Positions 1 to 10,325 of a DNA stretch of 64,000 nucleotides are shown piece by piece. The notes below the pieces were generated by a model. The model ran no database searches. It saw only the letters and a program-made list of their open reading frames with translations, and was not told where the DNA came from. A program made the position numbers and the translations under genes. The stretch spans positions 34,868,867-34,932,866 of the forward strand of contig CAIIXF020000008.1 in the NCBI GenBank assembly GCA_903813345.2, written 5' to 3'. Origin of the DNA: Owenia fusiformis. Its lineage: Eukaryota; Annelida; Polychaeta; Sabellida; Oweniidae. Each line of letters begins with the position of its first letter. Position 1 is the first letter of the stretch.

Positions 1-1109
1 GGAGGGAGAGATTCGGATAAGCTTAATGATTTCTTGAATTGTAAACGTTTCTCATTGATTCTACAAGGTTTACTGCTTATTGCATTGAAACTGTTCACTT
101 CAGCTGCATTACCTTGACGAGTTTGTCTTTCGGCGTCGTTATGATTTCGATATACCAATACTTGAAGAGCAGATTGCAGCTTTCTGGGGAAATGATTGGT
201 TAGTCCAGAACGAAGGGGTGTTTTCCACACATAAATGGCCGCATTCATAGGTACTATAAGAAGTGTGATGGAAACGAGCAACGAAGTGATTGTTCGTGAT
301 GTAATAAGGACACTCAAACCAAAATGAGTGATCCAGGGAAGAAGATAAATCGGAAGATATGCAAATATGAACATAATGACTGCTCTCATTCCCGACTTCA
401 TAGATTTAGCATAAGAGAAGTATGAACTCCTAGAGGATGTCGCAACTGATACTTTTTGTTGCTGTCGCAGTCTTTTAGCTAACACAATGTACAATGTTAT
501 TGTTATGATACAACTAAGTAAAGTAAAGACAAACAGCCCAACCCATCCGACAGAGTTACCATTTTCAGCATCATTCCAGCCTCCAAGGAATGTACAGGAC
601 ATGGACATCGGTCTGAGCTGATCAGTGAAGGTTGTTTTGACAAACAGGCGGATGATACTGCCACAAGTGCTGATCATAAGACAGTTCAAAAGGCCAGCGT
701 ACGAAAAGATCTTCAATGTGCGTGGATTCAAAGAAATGTACAGACCTTTCATAAGGCGCATGCAGGCGATAGTTGGAATCAAGATATGATGTCCCAAGAA
801 CGTAAACGTGCTTAGTACAATGCTTATAGTACAAACGGATGGAGTCATCATTCCGTCCCGATTTGTGAGGGTCGCCAACCATAATGGCGATAGTATCAAT
901 GCATCCATTGTGTCAACAGCTACAAGGCCCATAATCAACAGATTATAAGCTGAATAAGGCCTAGCTTTGTAATGAATGATAATTATAGTCAAATTCATTA
1001 TACCTGTTATGATAACAATCAGCAGGATTATTCCTGAAATCACATCCAGCAATGTCTCAAATTCCATCGGTGGCCTTATAACAGACAATGTGAGATTTGC
1101 GAGAGCCAT
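1..1109 (-). CDS. Rhodopsin-like G-protein-coupled receptor, 3' end outside window
   Basis: An open frame runs from the ATG at 1109 to the window edge without a stop (369 complete codons), so the C-terminal tail is cut off by the window, not by mutation. Seven hydrophobic segments are seen at about residues 21-46, 55-80, 92-118, 132-156, 187-211, 242-264 and 270-295. Asn39 fits the TM1 Asn, Asp66/Asp69 lie where the TM2 Asp is expected, and Cys93 with Cys172 could form the TM3-ECL2 disulfide. The DRY position reads C-M-R, TM6 has F-A-Y-L-P, and TM7 has M-N-A-A-I-Y in place of NPxxY. An Asn-Leu-Thr glycosylation site lies at residue 5. The gene has no intron in the visible part, typical of lineage-expanded orphan class A receptors. 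It is expected to act as a plasma-membrane receptor; ligand and G protein are unknown. Class A assignment is fairly firm, subfamily is not. Confidence 0.85.
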   Translation of the reverse strand, partial: MALANLTLSVIRPPMEFETLLDVISGIILLIVIITGIMNLTIIIIHYKARPYSAYNLLIMGLVAVDTMDALILSPLWLATLTNRDGMMTPSVCTISIVLSTFTFLGHHILIPTIACMRLMKGLYISLNPRTLKIFSYAGLLNCLMISTCGSIIRLFVKTTFTDQLRPMSMSCTFLGGWNDAENGNSVGWVGLFVFTLLSCIITITLYIVLAKRLRQQQKVSVATSSRSSYFSYAKSMKSGMRAVIMFIFAYLPIYLLPWITHFGLSVLITSRTITSLLVSITLLIVPMNAAIYVWKTPLRSGLTNHFPRKLQSALQVLVYRNHNDAERQTRQGNAAEVNSFNAISSKPCRINEKRLQFKKSLSLSESLP

Positions 1110-2301
1110 CTTTCGATTTAAAACAAGTCAAGCTTTTTGGTTTAAAATGTAAGAACCTAGTTGATGTGTTGCCTATATACATGTACTTGAGGAAGCTGCT
1201 TCGGTAGATATTCTTTTAAATACCTTTGTGTTTAACCTTATATATACATGCTGAGTTACGGGTGTTAATTGACAGCAGAAGTACATCTAATTATTATTAA
1301 CAAGTTCCAAGGACATAACTAAAATGTAATTGCACAGTAAAAGTAGGTGATAACAATACCTCATCATGTGAGCTAAAAAAGTAACACTCTCTGTGACTGA
1401 CTGACTGACTGACTGGATTACTCAAGCTTTTTTAAAAGATTAACCATCGGTGTCATGCCAATGATATAACAGTTTAAAGTGATTTTATATAATTAAAAAG
1501 AAAAATATTAATATTAAGGTACTTGAGTGAGTGGAATGTGCTATAAAACACTGCAAAGATGCAACAAGGCTTTAACATGCAAAATGTCACCACCTGCCAT
1601 TTGTTACATTTGGTGCAGCCTGCCAATAAGGGGCCATTAATGTGCAGAGTTTGCAATCAAAAATCCCGGGAGAAAGATTAGAATGGGATCAACCAGTGGG
1701 TCATATCCAAAATGTCGTAGACTTACGATATCGTAACATTTCTGGAAACGACCCCCTAATAATATTTTGACGAGTTCATTAATCACTAAAGAAGATCTGG
1801 AGAGAGCCTCGAGTATTGTGGAACGTCTTTGGTAATCTACTTTTCCAAATTTTCCACCCGAGGTTGTAAATCGGCCATGTACAGGCAAATCAGCAAGGTG
1901 CTACTTTATTGGTGTTGGGCAGATGAGAGAATTAGCTACAACTGGGACTTTTGAGCGGACATCCAGTTATGTTGGACGAAGCCATACAGATGCTGCTCAC
2001 ATTTTCACATGTTTGATCTTTTATGTGATCCCTAGAAGTGATCCTTATTTGTTCCTACAATAATCACCATGACGATATTGTGAAACAGTCAGTAACCCTT
2101 TCTATTCGTCCGACTTCGTTTCTTCGGGGATATCCTCATCTTCGTGGTTTATTTATAACTGGACTCTGCGTGCAGGATAAACAGGTAGTTGAATTCTATC
2201 ATCCTATTTGAATTATTCTGTTCAAGACATAATTAGCCTTGGACATCAATAATGAAAAGGTGAATGCCCCATGTTTAGATTCTCGTGTGAATGTTGGACA
2301 A
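1110..2301. other. Intergenic AT-rich DNA between GPCR and sulfotransferase genes
   Basis: No convincing coding exon on either strand. A short perfect GACT-type tetranucleotide run lies at 1393-1415. The short ORFs here lack splice context or recognisable domains. The 1110-1300 part should contain the GPCR promoter, but I see no decisive promoter motif. Confidence 0.6.
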
Positions 2302-3288
2302 TTAATTTAACTCTATTATGACTTTTTTAAGTTTTTCATTGAATGGTGCAAAATATTTTTGCAGTTTCTTCCTTGTTTTCGGTTTCATCGCTGGATGTAA
2401 TCTGTGCTTATTTCTTCCTAACGTCCCTAAACATTCAACTTTTGACTTTTTTATTGGTGTTGCATTGCTGATATCTGTATGTATACAACTTGTATTTAGC
2501 ATTATATTAAAGTAAAACTGTTTTTCTTTGAAGAAATGTGTTATGTTCAAAAATGTTTCAACTCGGTGTAAAGTTTCCGCTGGATTTATCTTCAGCTTCA
2601 TCATATCTGTAATCAAGATCCGATCACGTGGGAAATATTTCAAGTAGTTTTGTATGTAATCTATATAAACGCCACGCCTAATGAGGGGAGACGTCTCATT
2701 TACTTGACCATTCACATCCAGGATGACGCTTTCGAATGTTTCATTTTTGGAAACTATAAATCCTTTGAGTGCATTTTGCTGGCAGTGTAAGAAAGCTGAC
2801 ATAGTTCTATCTACTGGATCGCATATCTGAAGTATAATTTTTACCCCGGGTACGGTTTTGTAAATCGTTGATACGTTAACCCTGTCAGCGTAGGCTGGAG
2901 TCTTCTCATATGACATCTCCCATGGATATATATCTGGCATGAGATCCATATATGAGACAGATTTATCCAATTTAGCTATTCTATCAAAGAAATGAACTTC
3001 TGTTTTACCAGCTCTTGTAAGTTTAGGATGGTATGAAAGAAATGTTGCAAGGGCCTGTGTGCCACATTTCTGAAATCCAGATATAATGAAACCAGGTAGT
3101 CTTTTCTCCTTACCAGGTAGTATTTTCTCATTTTCAGTTACTTGAAACTTTGGTATTTTTTTCTCTATTAGGAATGAGGTCACTTTATTTCCACGAGTTA
3201 TATATAAGTAACCATTTGTCAGCATCACGATAGCCCCGATGGCAATTAATATCAAACTTGGAACGCAGTGGGCCAGTTTAAGAAGCAT
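2302..3288 (-). CDS. HS3ST-like sulfotransferase, type II membrane protein
   Basis: An intronless ORF of 328 aa. The N-terminus is short and cytosolic, followed by one hydrophobic anchor at about residues 11-30 and a luminal sulfotransferase domain from about residue 65 to the end. The PAPS 5'-phosphosulfate loop is G-F-Q-K-C-G-T at 71-77 (family consensus K-G-G-T). T-E-V-H-F-F-D at 96-102 and Y-E-K-T-P-A-Y at 127-133 are hallmarks of the heparan sulfate glucosamine 3-O-sulfotransferase/NDST group. The 3'-phosphate motif reads I-C-D-P-V-D-R-T-M-S at 155-164, where most relatives have R-D-P; the conserved Ser164 is kept but the usual Arg is Cys156. Several N-glycosylation sites are present. 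Expected role: transfer of sulfate from PAPS to a glycan in the Golgi. The exact acceptor is not predictable, and the Arg-to-Cys change could lower PAPS affinity. Family length is typically 300-400 aa. Confidence 0.85.
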   Translation of the reverse strand: MLLKLAHCVPSLILIAIGAIVMLTNGYLYITRGNKVTSFLIEKKIPKFQVTENEKILPGKEKRLPGFIISGFQKCGTQALATFLSYHPKLTRAGKTEVHFFDRIAKLDKSVSYMDLMPDIYPWEMSYEKTPAYADRVNVSTIYKTVPGVKIILQICDPVDRTMSAFLHCQQNALKGFIVSKNETFESVILDVNGQVNETSPLIRRGVYIDYIQNYLKYFPRDRILITDMMKLKINPAETLHRVETFLNITHFFKEKQFYFNIMLNTSCIHTDISNATPIKKSKVECLGTLGRNKHRLHPAMKPKTRKKLQKYFAPFNEKLKKVIIELN

Positions 3289-4188
3289 TGTCCTTGGAAA
3301 TTAATTTACTACCTAGAATCAATAATCTCTATTAATATTTCATAAACGCAATCTGATTTTCTGATTTCGATGAACAATATCATTAAACATGACATTTTAA
3401 AATTATTGAATCGGATAACAATTCGTTATGGTCAATATGCACAAAATGGTACTTGAAATGACCTTTAACGCACATGTATTAGTACCTTTGACAGATAAAT
3501 TGTTCATCATTTTTACACATTTTGAACAATGATTTAAAATAAAATAACTAGGGATATAGTAGTGGATGAGAGATCCATAAATTCCACCTCTTCCAATAGA
3601 TTTTTTGGGCTAATGCATGTTAAAAAATCATTGAATGTTTGCATTTTGATGTTGCAACGTTTATCCCTTATAAACTTGAATTCCATATCTCAGAACATTA
3701 GAACACGGAATTTTATTTTTGTCCAACATAATCCTAAATAAAATATATGTGTCCTCTACATCCAAAATTTTGGTCAAATTATTTTCTGAAAATGGATATG
3801 TCCTTTAGATTGTCAAGCGTGTATTGCATGTCTTTCCATAGATTGTTATCAGCCTATCAACCATTTTATCATAATCATGAAAATAATGAACGGACTTAAA
3901 GGCCCCTTGTACATTTATGTTTTTAAATATAACGTTCGGTTTTTGAGTCAATCGTCATTTAGTATAAAATGCGCGAACCCGGAATAATACTCAAGGGTAC
4001 AAAGGATAAAGTCACTTTGTAAAGACCCTTACCTGTAGTAATCTATGTAGATCACTTAATCAATTTCACATATTATTGGTGACGTTTCAGGATCTTCTAT
4101 TTGTATTTAATAGGAAAAAGTGATATCTAGATCCACCCATCACGTAACACAAAGCACGGTCTTATGAAATACAAAGCAGTTTGGATTA
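3289..4188. other. AT-rich intergenic DNA, no gene seen
   Basis: This stretch holds the region upstream of the sulfotransferase start and the left flank of the long-TIR element at 4189. I find no ORF with domain content, no RNA gene and no clear repeat structure. Confidence 0.5.
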
Positions 4189-4679
4189 TAGCGCAGTCAG
4201 ATGTCCCTTTGGTAGTTCGACTTTTTCAGGAAAGCAACAAACTTGGCACAGTTGTAGAAACATATGATCTGAATGAAAAATGATTTCGGGGCAAGTGATT
4301 CGGGGTGGTCTTCATGGATTGTAAGCCTCTGACCCCCACCCCTATCAGGCGGGGAGGGGGTACATTATAATAAAATAAATAATAATAGTTGTAAAGTTTA
4401 TTTCTTTAAATGACTTCATTTGGTGATTGCTTTGAGCCTTGAAATTGAGAAAAACGTATTTTAGAAGTGGTGTTTAGGAAGGAAAATACAGTTTAACCCA
4501 ATTATCTAGCGTGAATTCATCTTTCAAAGGGTCAAATATGGGACATCAAGTACTGTATTTCAAGAATGTGATGTCTGATCATCCTGAAAAAATTCATACT
4601 AATAGAGATATAGGTGTTAATCACTCATATGATATATGTCTTGTGTAGCTCATGTAATTTTTGAGAAATAAATTATCGA

Positions 4680-5200
4680 AATATGGATATTTAAGCCCTT
4701 GCAGCCTAGGGGTGACCTTATTTTACCTTAATAATTTTTAAGATACGCAATGTTTGGGCCTCATATGAATTCTAAATGTTGCATTAAGTATTGTTTTGTC
4801 ATATTATTCCTAATTAAATGTAAAAAAATTATTGAAAATTAAAAAAAAATCAAATTTTCATTTTCGGTTCTAAAGGGCCAGGGGTAACCATATTTTACCC
4901 TAATAATTTCCCAGATATGTAATATATGCATCTCAAATTAGCTCAAGATGTTGCATATAGTTCTGTTTTATCATACTTCTTTCAATAAGATGTAGAAAAT
5001 GATCGGATATATCTAAAAAATCAAAATTTTCACTTAAGCTCTTGATGGCCCTGGGGTAACCTTATTTTACCTTAATAATTTTCTAAATATGAGACATAAT
5101 CACCTCAAATGAGCTTAAGATGGTATATTTAGTCCTGTTTTATCATATCATTCCCAAGGAGTGAAAAAATGATTGGAAATTATAAGAAAATGACATTTTC
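4680..5200. repeat. Three ~178-bp direct modules inside the left TIR
   Basis: Within the left arm of the 4189-9620 element, a unit of about 175-180 bp containing TTTTACCTTAATAATTTT recurs from about 4690, 4865 and 5040. A diverged fourth copy follows the small insertion, at about 5455-5620. Matching units in reverse orientation lie in the right arm (about 8560-9110). Such subterminal iteration is common in long-TIR DNA transposons and may serve as repeated transposase binding sites (inference). Confidence 0.65.
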
Positions 5201-5231
5201 ATATTACACCCCCAATCCTCAACATCTTTTT

Positions 5232-5402
5232 GCAGCGCTGTAAACAGTACTGAACAGTGCAGTCAGAGTACTGCACTATATAGCAATGTACAATGCTATT
5301 CTAACACCATCTGTTTTGGACAGCGTAGTACAGTACTGTTTTTACAGCTCAGTACTGTTTTAGAAAACAGCTGTGTTCAGTACTGTTTTTACAGCACTGT
5401 TT
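5232..5402. mobile_element. Short foldback MITE inserted in the long-TIR element
   Basis: Ends at about 5232 and 5402 are imperfect inverted repeats built around CAGTACTGAACA and TGTTCAGTACTG, with ACAGTACTG motifs iterated in between. It separates the third and fourth ~178-bp modules of the surrounding element, so it is probably a later insertion. I could not identify a target duplication. Confidence 0.45.
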
Positions 5403-8400
5403 ATGAAACCATGCTGTTTGATGCAGTTTGAGATTGGTAGTGTAGTTTATGATAGGTCAGGAATGACCTAATTTTACCTTAAAAATTTAAACAAAGATAT
5501 ATCATATTGTCTACTCAAATGAGCTCAAAATAGTGAATATAGTCTAGTTTTGTCATATTATTGCTACTGAGATATACAATAATAATTAACAATTATAAAA
5601 AATGAACCTCAACAGCCATTTATTCCTTTTAAAGTGCCCGATAAACTATAAAATGCGCATGCGTCCAGGTGTTGATAAACTATAAATAGCGAAAATCCAG
5701 GGTTTGTCACCACAAGGTAAGCCAGGACGTGTTGAGAGAACAGCTAGTGTTGATATTGAATTTATATGTAGCCAGATAAGTTTCCTTATTGAAATTACAT
5801 ATGGTTATTAGCAATACTTAAAAGGTGCTAAATAATAAAATATTTAGAGTATATATGAGAGAAATTGGTCATTTCGAACCTGTTGAAAAGTTTGTGGCTC
5901 TCGGCTACACCGGGGAATTTACTTCCATGAGTACACACATAAATGTGGGGTTCCCCAAGAGGTACGCGACAAGGTGACCTGGCATCAAATGTGCGACTAA
6001 ATGCTACTATCGAGAAGATAAAATAACGAATACGACAATAAGTTATTGCATGTGACAATTCCGAGCATTCATCTCACTGAAGTATTTTGAAGTGAAAATA
6101 GGATTTTTGTTTTGATACATGGATTCAGATGAACGTAACTTTATTCTGACAACTAATCAAAACTGAACAAAATTGATTGTACGTAACAGACAATTTATTG
6201 TTTTACAATGTTTTGATTGGCTAAACGAATGAAACCAACAAATTATGACAAGTAAAATGACAATTTTGAAATGTAAAATTTAAAAGTGACAAACACAACC
6301 TCCCTATCCACTCTTTGGGAGCCCTAGTAAATTAGTAATATGGACATGCAGCAGTGGTAGTGTACAGCTTATTATCACACTACGCTTTGTATTCTAAAGC
6401 CTGTTGTTTGTAATAACACTGTTCACTCAACGTATGTTTTGTGTATGGGCAGTCAACGATAATCATTGTTTTATCCCGGTTATATGACCTCGGCAATTAT
6501 AACAAAACCGTACTAAACGAAAAAACGCAAATAAGAGAAAGCTTTCACACACATATAAAAAATGAACTAGTCTAATCCGCCAGTATAAACTCTGTGCTAT
6601 ACGTAGCCGGGTCAGGCGCACACTTTAAGTACCAATGGCAATACTATCTAGTTTTATAGAACATTTTCTAAGATATGAAAATGTTTGATAAGTCCAGTTC
6701 ATATTCGCACGAGTAGTAGCATTGTTATGATTCTGTATATTATCATTTGAGTATATAATCCAAATCTATAAAACCCAATCAAAGGAGTCACAATATATGG
6801 ACTCTGACAGTCTCTCCTACAGCTACATAGCTCAGAGGAAATCAGATCTGCTTTCAAACATTTGCATCTGTTCTCTTTACACAGGTATCTACCCCATGAC
6901 CTACATTTTATGTTGTGGCCTCAGTAGCAGCAGTGGGAGTAGTCCAGCCACATTCATGTGGTGATAGAAACTGTGGGTAAGAATGCACCAGAAAGAATAA
7001 GAACTCTAGTCTTCTAATTTAGGGTATCAAAAAAGATTTAAAGCTTAAGAACACTTGCGTAACCTCTGGGTACACCTTCTATTCCTGCAAATCAGTTGAC
7101 TAAGAGTAGTAGCAGAATGCATCTGGCGATTGTATGAAAGATTGTATGAAAAATGGTAAGGGCTAAACTTCGTTCATAGCCAAGTGGCCTTGAAATATCT
7201 AAGGCAGGTCGTACATACTGGAGGAATTTCCCCTCACCATAGGCCATATGCAATCCAAATTGACATTTTCAGCACAAGTTACTGCCAGTTTAAACCACAT
7301 CAAAATCAACTGTATTGACTATGATTCTTATTAGGTCATGACAGAAGCAGTCTTTGGCATGCTTCTTCATATGAGCGAATGGTGATGGCAGATACTTCAC
7401 TATCGGGCTAAGATATTGCATTACCTCATTTTGAGGTCACTATCTTCTTGCCATCTTCCTCCAGGGTTTCAGTTTTGATGCCTGGAAGGGAAACAGCCCC
7501 CTCTTGTTCCAACTATCTTAGGAAATCTTGCCAATTCCACAGAAGAAGATTAGTAGGATATACTTTCCTCACTGTTAAAGTTTTGTGCTGTTTGTATCTA
7601 TGCTCATTAACATCAAAGTTGAATGACTAAGCTACATAGTAGATGCCAAAATAATAGACAGGGCATGTATAGTTAAACATGCTAACAGTGAAATATAAAG
7701 AAAATTTGGTGATTATGCAAATATGATATTACCCACGTAAAAGTCAAATAGTTCATTGCCTTGATGTCAGCTGGGATGTTTACAAGGACACTAGCTTAAA
7801 GGGGCAACAAGGTCTGTAGAAGATTCAATTTTTTTACTTTTTCTGAGCTATCAGGGCAATATATTTGGCTTTGACATACCTAATTTCTTAAAATATATGG
7901 ATAAACAATCAATTTAAGCATTAAGAAGTGTAAATTCAGTTCAAAGCTTCTATAAACTGATAAAGGGAGTCCCACTTATAGGTTTTTAAGATAAATGGAT
8001 TGAGATTTAAATGTGTGCTGAATTTTCTAATTGTTGTTAATCATATCTCAGTAGGAATAAAGTGAAAAACTATTTTCCCCATTTTGAGATCATTTTATCT
8101 TGAAAATTATTGTGATAACATTTGGCATTCTTGTGCCCAATCATTGACTGTCATTATTCACTGACAGAATCCTTGATAGAAGCAGCTCACCGTAACCCCC
8201 CCCCCCATCAGGCTAAGGTGACTGGACTTACTACCCTTTGCATTCATTCGACTTTCCTTCTCAAAAGAGAGCTTCGTCTTCACTCTATCAGTTTTCAATG
8301 AATCTCTGAACTCACTGCGCTAATCAGAGTTTGTTGTCGAAATAAGGACGGCTTTCTATATGGTCATTTTCTCTGACGAAATCGCATCATTAATGTGCAC

Positions 8401-9620
8401 GCATTTACCACTTGTTCCTTCAAGCTCGCTGATTGGTTGAGAATAGGTCAGCATGGTTTATTGCAGCTTGGGTCATAAATGCTTTTAGACCCAAGCTGCC
8501 AATGGCATCGGTCATGGGGACGGGGCTGCTAAACTCACTCCATCCTTTGCTTCTATATTATGGTAATATATGATAAAATCACCCCTGACCTGTCAAAAGC
8601 TAAAAATGTCATTTTTCAAATTTCCATTAATTTCTACATCTCCTAAGGAATAATATGACAAAACAAGAGTATATGACACAATTCTAAGCTCATTTGAGAT
8701 GCATACGTCTCATAATTAAGAAAAGTTCAAGGTTAAATAAGCCCCCCCCTAGGCCATCATAAGCTAAAATGAAAATTTCAAATTTTAAGAAATGTCCAAT
8801 CATTTTCTACATCTTATTGGAGGTATTATGATTAAACAGAACTATATGCACCATCTTGAGCTAATTTGGGATACATATATTACAAACCTTGAAAGTTATT
8901 AAGGTAAAATATGGTTACCCCTGGCCCTTCAGAAGCGATAATGAAATTTTTTTTTTTGAAAAGTTCCAATCATTTTTCAATCCAATTAGGAATAATATGA
9001 CAAAACAAGACTCAATGCACCATTTTGAGCTCATATGAGACCCATATTTTGCATATCTTAAAAATTATTAAGGTAGAATAAGGTTACCCCTAGGCTGCAA
9101 GGGCTTAAAAATTCAAATTTCGATAATTTTTATTTCAAAAAATACATGAGCTACCCAAGCCATATTCTATATTTGTGATGAACATTTATACCCCTATTAG
9201 AATGAATTTTTCCAAGATGATCAGACATCATATTCTTGAAATACAGTACTTGATGTCCCATATTTGACCCTTTAAAAGATGAATTCATGCTAGATAATTG
9301 GGTCAAAATGCATTTTCCACACTAAACTCCACATCTACAATCTGTTTGTCTCCATTTCAAGGCTCAGAGCAATCACCAAATGAAGTCATTTAAAAAAATT
9401 TACTTTACAACCATTTTTATTTATTTTTTATAATGTACCCCCTCCCCACCTGATAGGGGTTGGGGTCAGAGACTAAAAAATCCATGAAGACCACTCCGGA
9501 TCACTTGCCCCGAAATCATTTACCACTCAAATCAAGTGTTTCTACAACTGTGCCAAGTTTGTTGCTTTCCTGAAAAAGTCGAACTATAAAGGGCTCATTT
9601 CTGGACATCTGACTGCGCTA

Positions 9621-10325
9621 TTAATCATGGACTAATTGAAAGCCCATGGATTAATACAAGAAGTTTTATTGGCTAATGCATATGCATACTCAGGAGTACC
9701 CCAAGGGTCTTTTATGTTCCTTTTATACAAAAATGATATTTCTGACAGTTATTCATTTTTAACCAAAGTAACGAGGGTAACTGTATATCTATTTTTTATT
9801 TTTTTATAATCATTTATATCATAGAAATAACACATGCAATAATTCAAATAACATTTTGATTTTCATTTACAAATAGCCTAAAGGTGTATTATTTTATTTA
9901 AAATAGTCAAGTTGTTTTAATCAGTAAAGTTTAGTTAAGGGTCCAGTAGGTTACAAGCAACGATATTGTCAAACTAAAAACTAATAGGCCTACAAAGTTT
10001 TATGCATAAGTTTCATTTACAATGAAAAGTACATTATTTTATCTAAAATGGTCAAGTTGTGTGCTAAATGAGTAAAGTTTGGTTAAGGGTCCAGAAGCCT
10101 TTTGGTGGATTGCAAAAATGACACTTGCTTTGATTATTAAAATATAAGTATCAACATCAAAATAAGAGAGACCATTTTAAACTTATCAAAAGAAATTTTT
10201 AGCTAGAAATGAACTTAAGCAATCACCATATAGAGATCTTTAAGGAATTGGCATCTTGAGTTGATGTACAGAAAGCTCTTCCCAAAACCCCAGAAGTTAC
10301 ATGCAAAAATGATTAAAAGGAATTT
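9621..10325. repeat. Intergenic DNA with an imperfect ~85-bp direct duplication
   Basis: Two copies of a segment ending AAGGGTCCAG occur at about 9866-9947 and 10030-10094. They share a stretch around GTCAAGTTGTGT and TAAAGTTTRGTTAAGG. Otherwise this is AT-rich DNA just downstream of the NEPRO stop codon; it may include the NEPRO 3' UTR. Confidence 0.45.

Larger units (their letters stand above)
4189..9620. mobile_element. Non-autonomous DNA transposon with ~1-kb terminal inverted repeats
   Basis: Sequence from 4189 rightward matches the reverse complement of sequence ending at 9620. Both ends begin TAGCGCAGTCAGATGTCC and similarity continues for about 1 kb (arms roughly 4189-5200 and 8560-9620), including a shared stretch that reads GGCAAGTGATYCGG and a G-rich GGGGAGGGGGTAC. 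The flanks show a matching 3-bp TTA immediately outside each end (4186-4188 and 9621-9623), consistent with a target-site duplication. The ~3.3-kb interior has no ORF with domain content, so this copy looks non-autonomous. Architecture (long TIRs with internal direct modules, ends starting TAG, candidate 3-bp TSD) resembles the autonomous element at 44970-53604, but terminal sequences differ. Superfamily is unresolved. Confidence 0.75.

Noticed and set aside
622-882. 86-aa minus-strand ORF
   Set aside because: It is an out-of-frame shadow of the GPCR coding sequence, which is open through the window edge.
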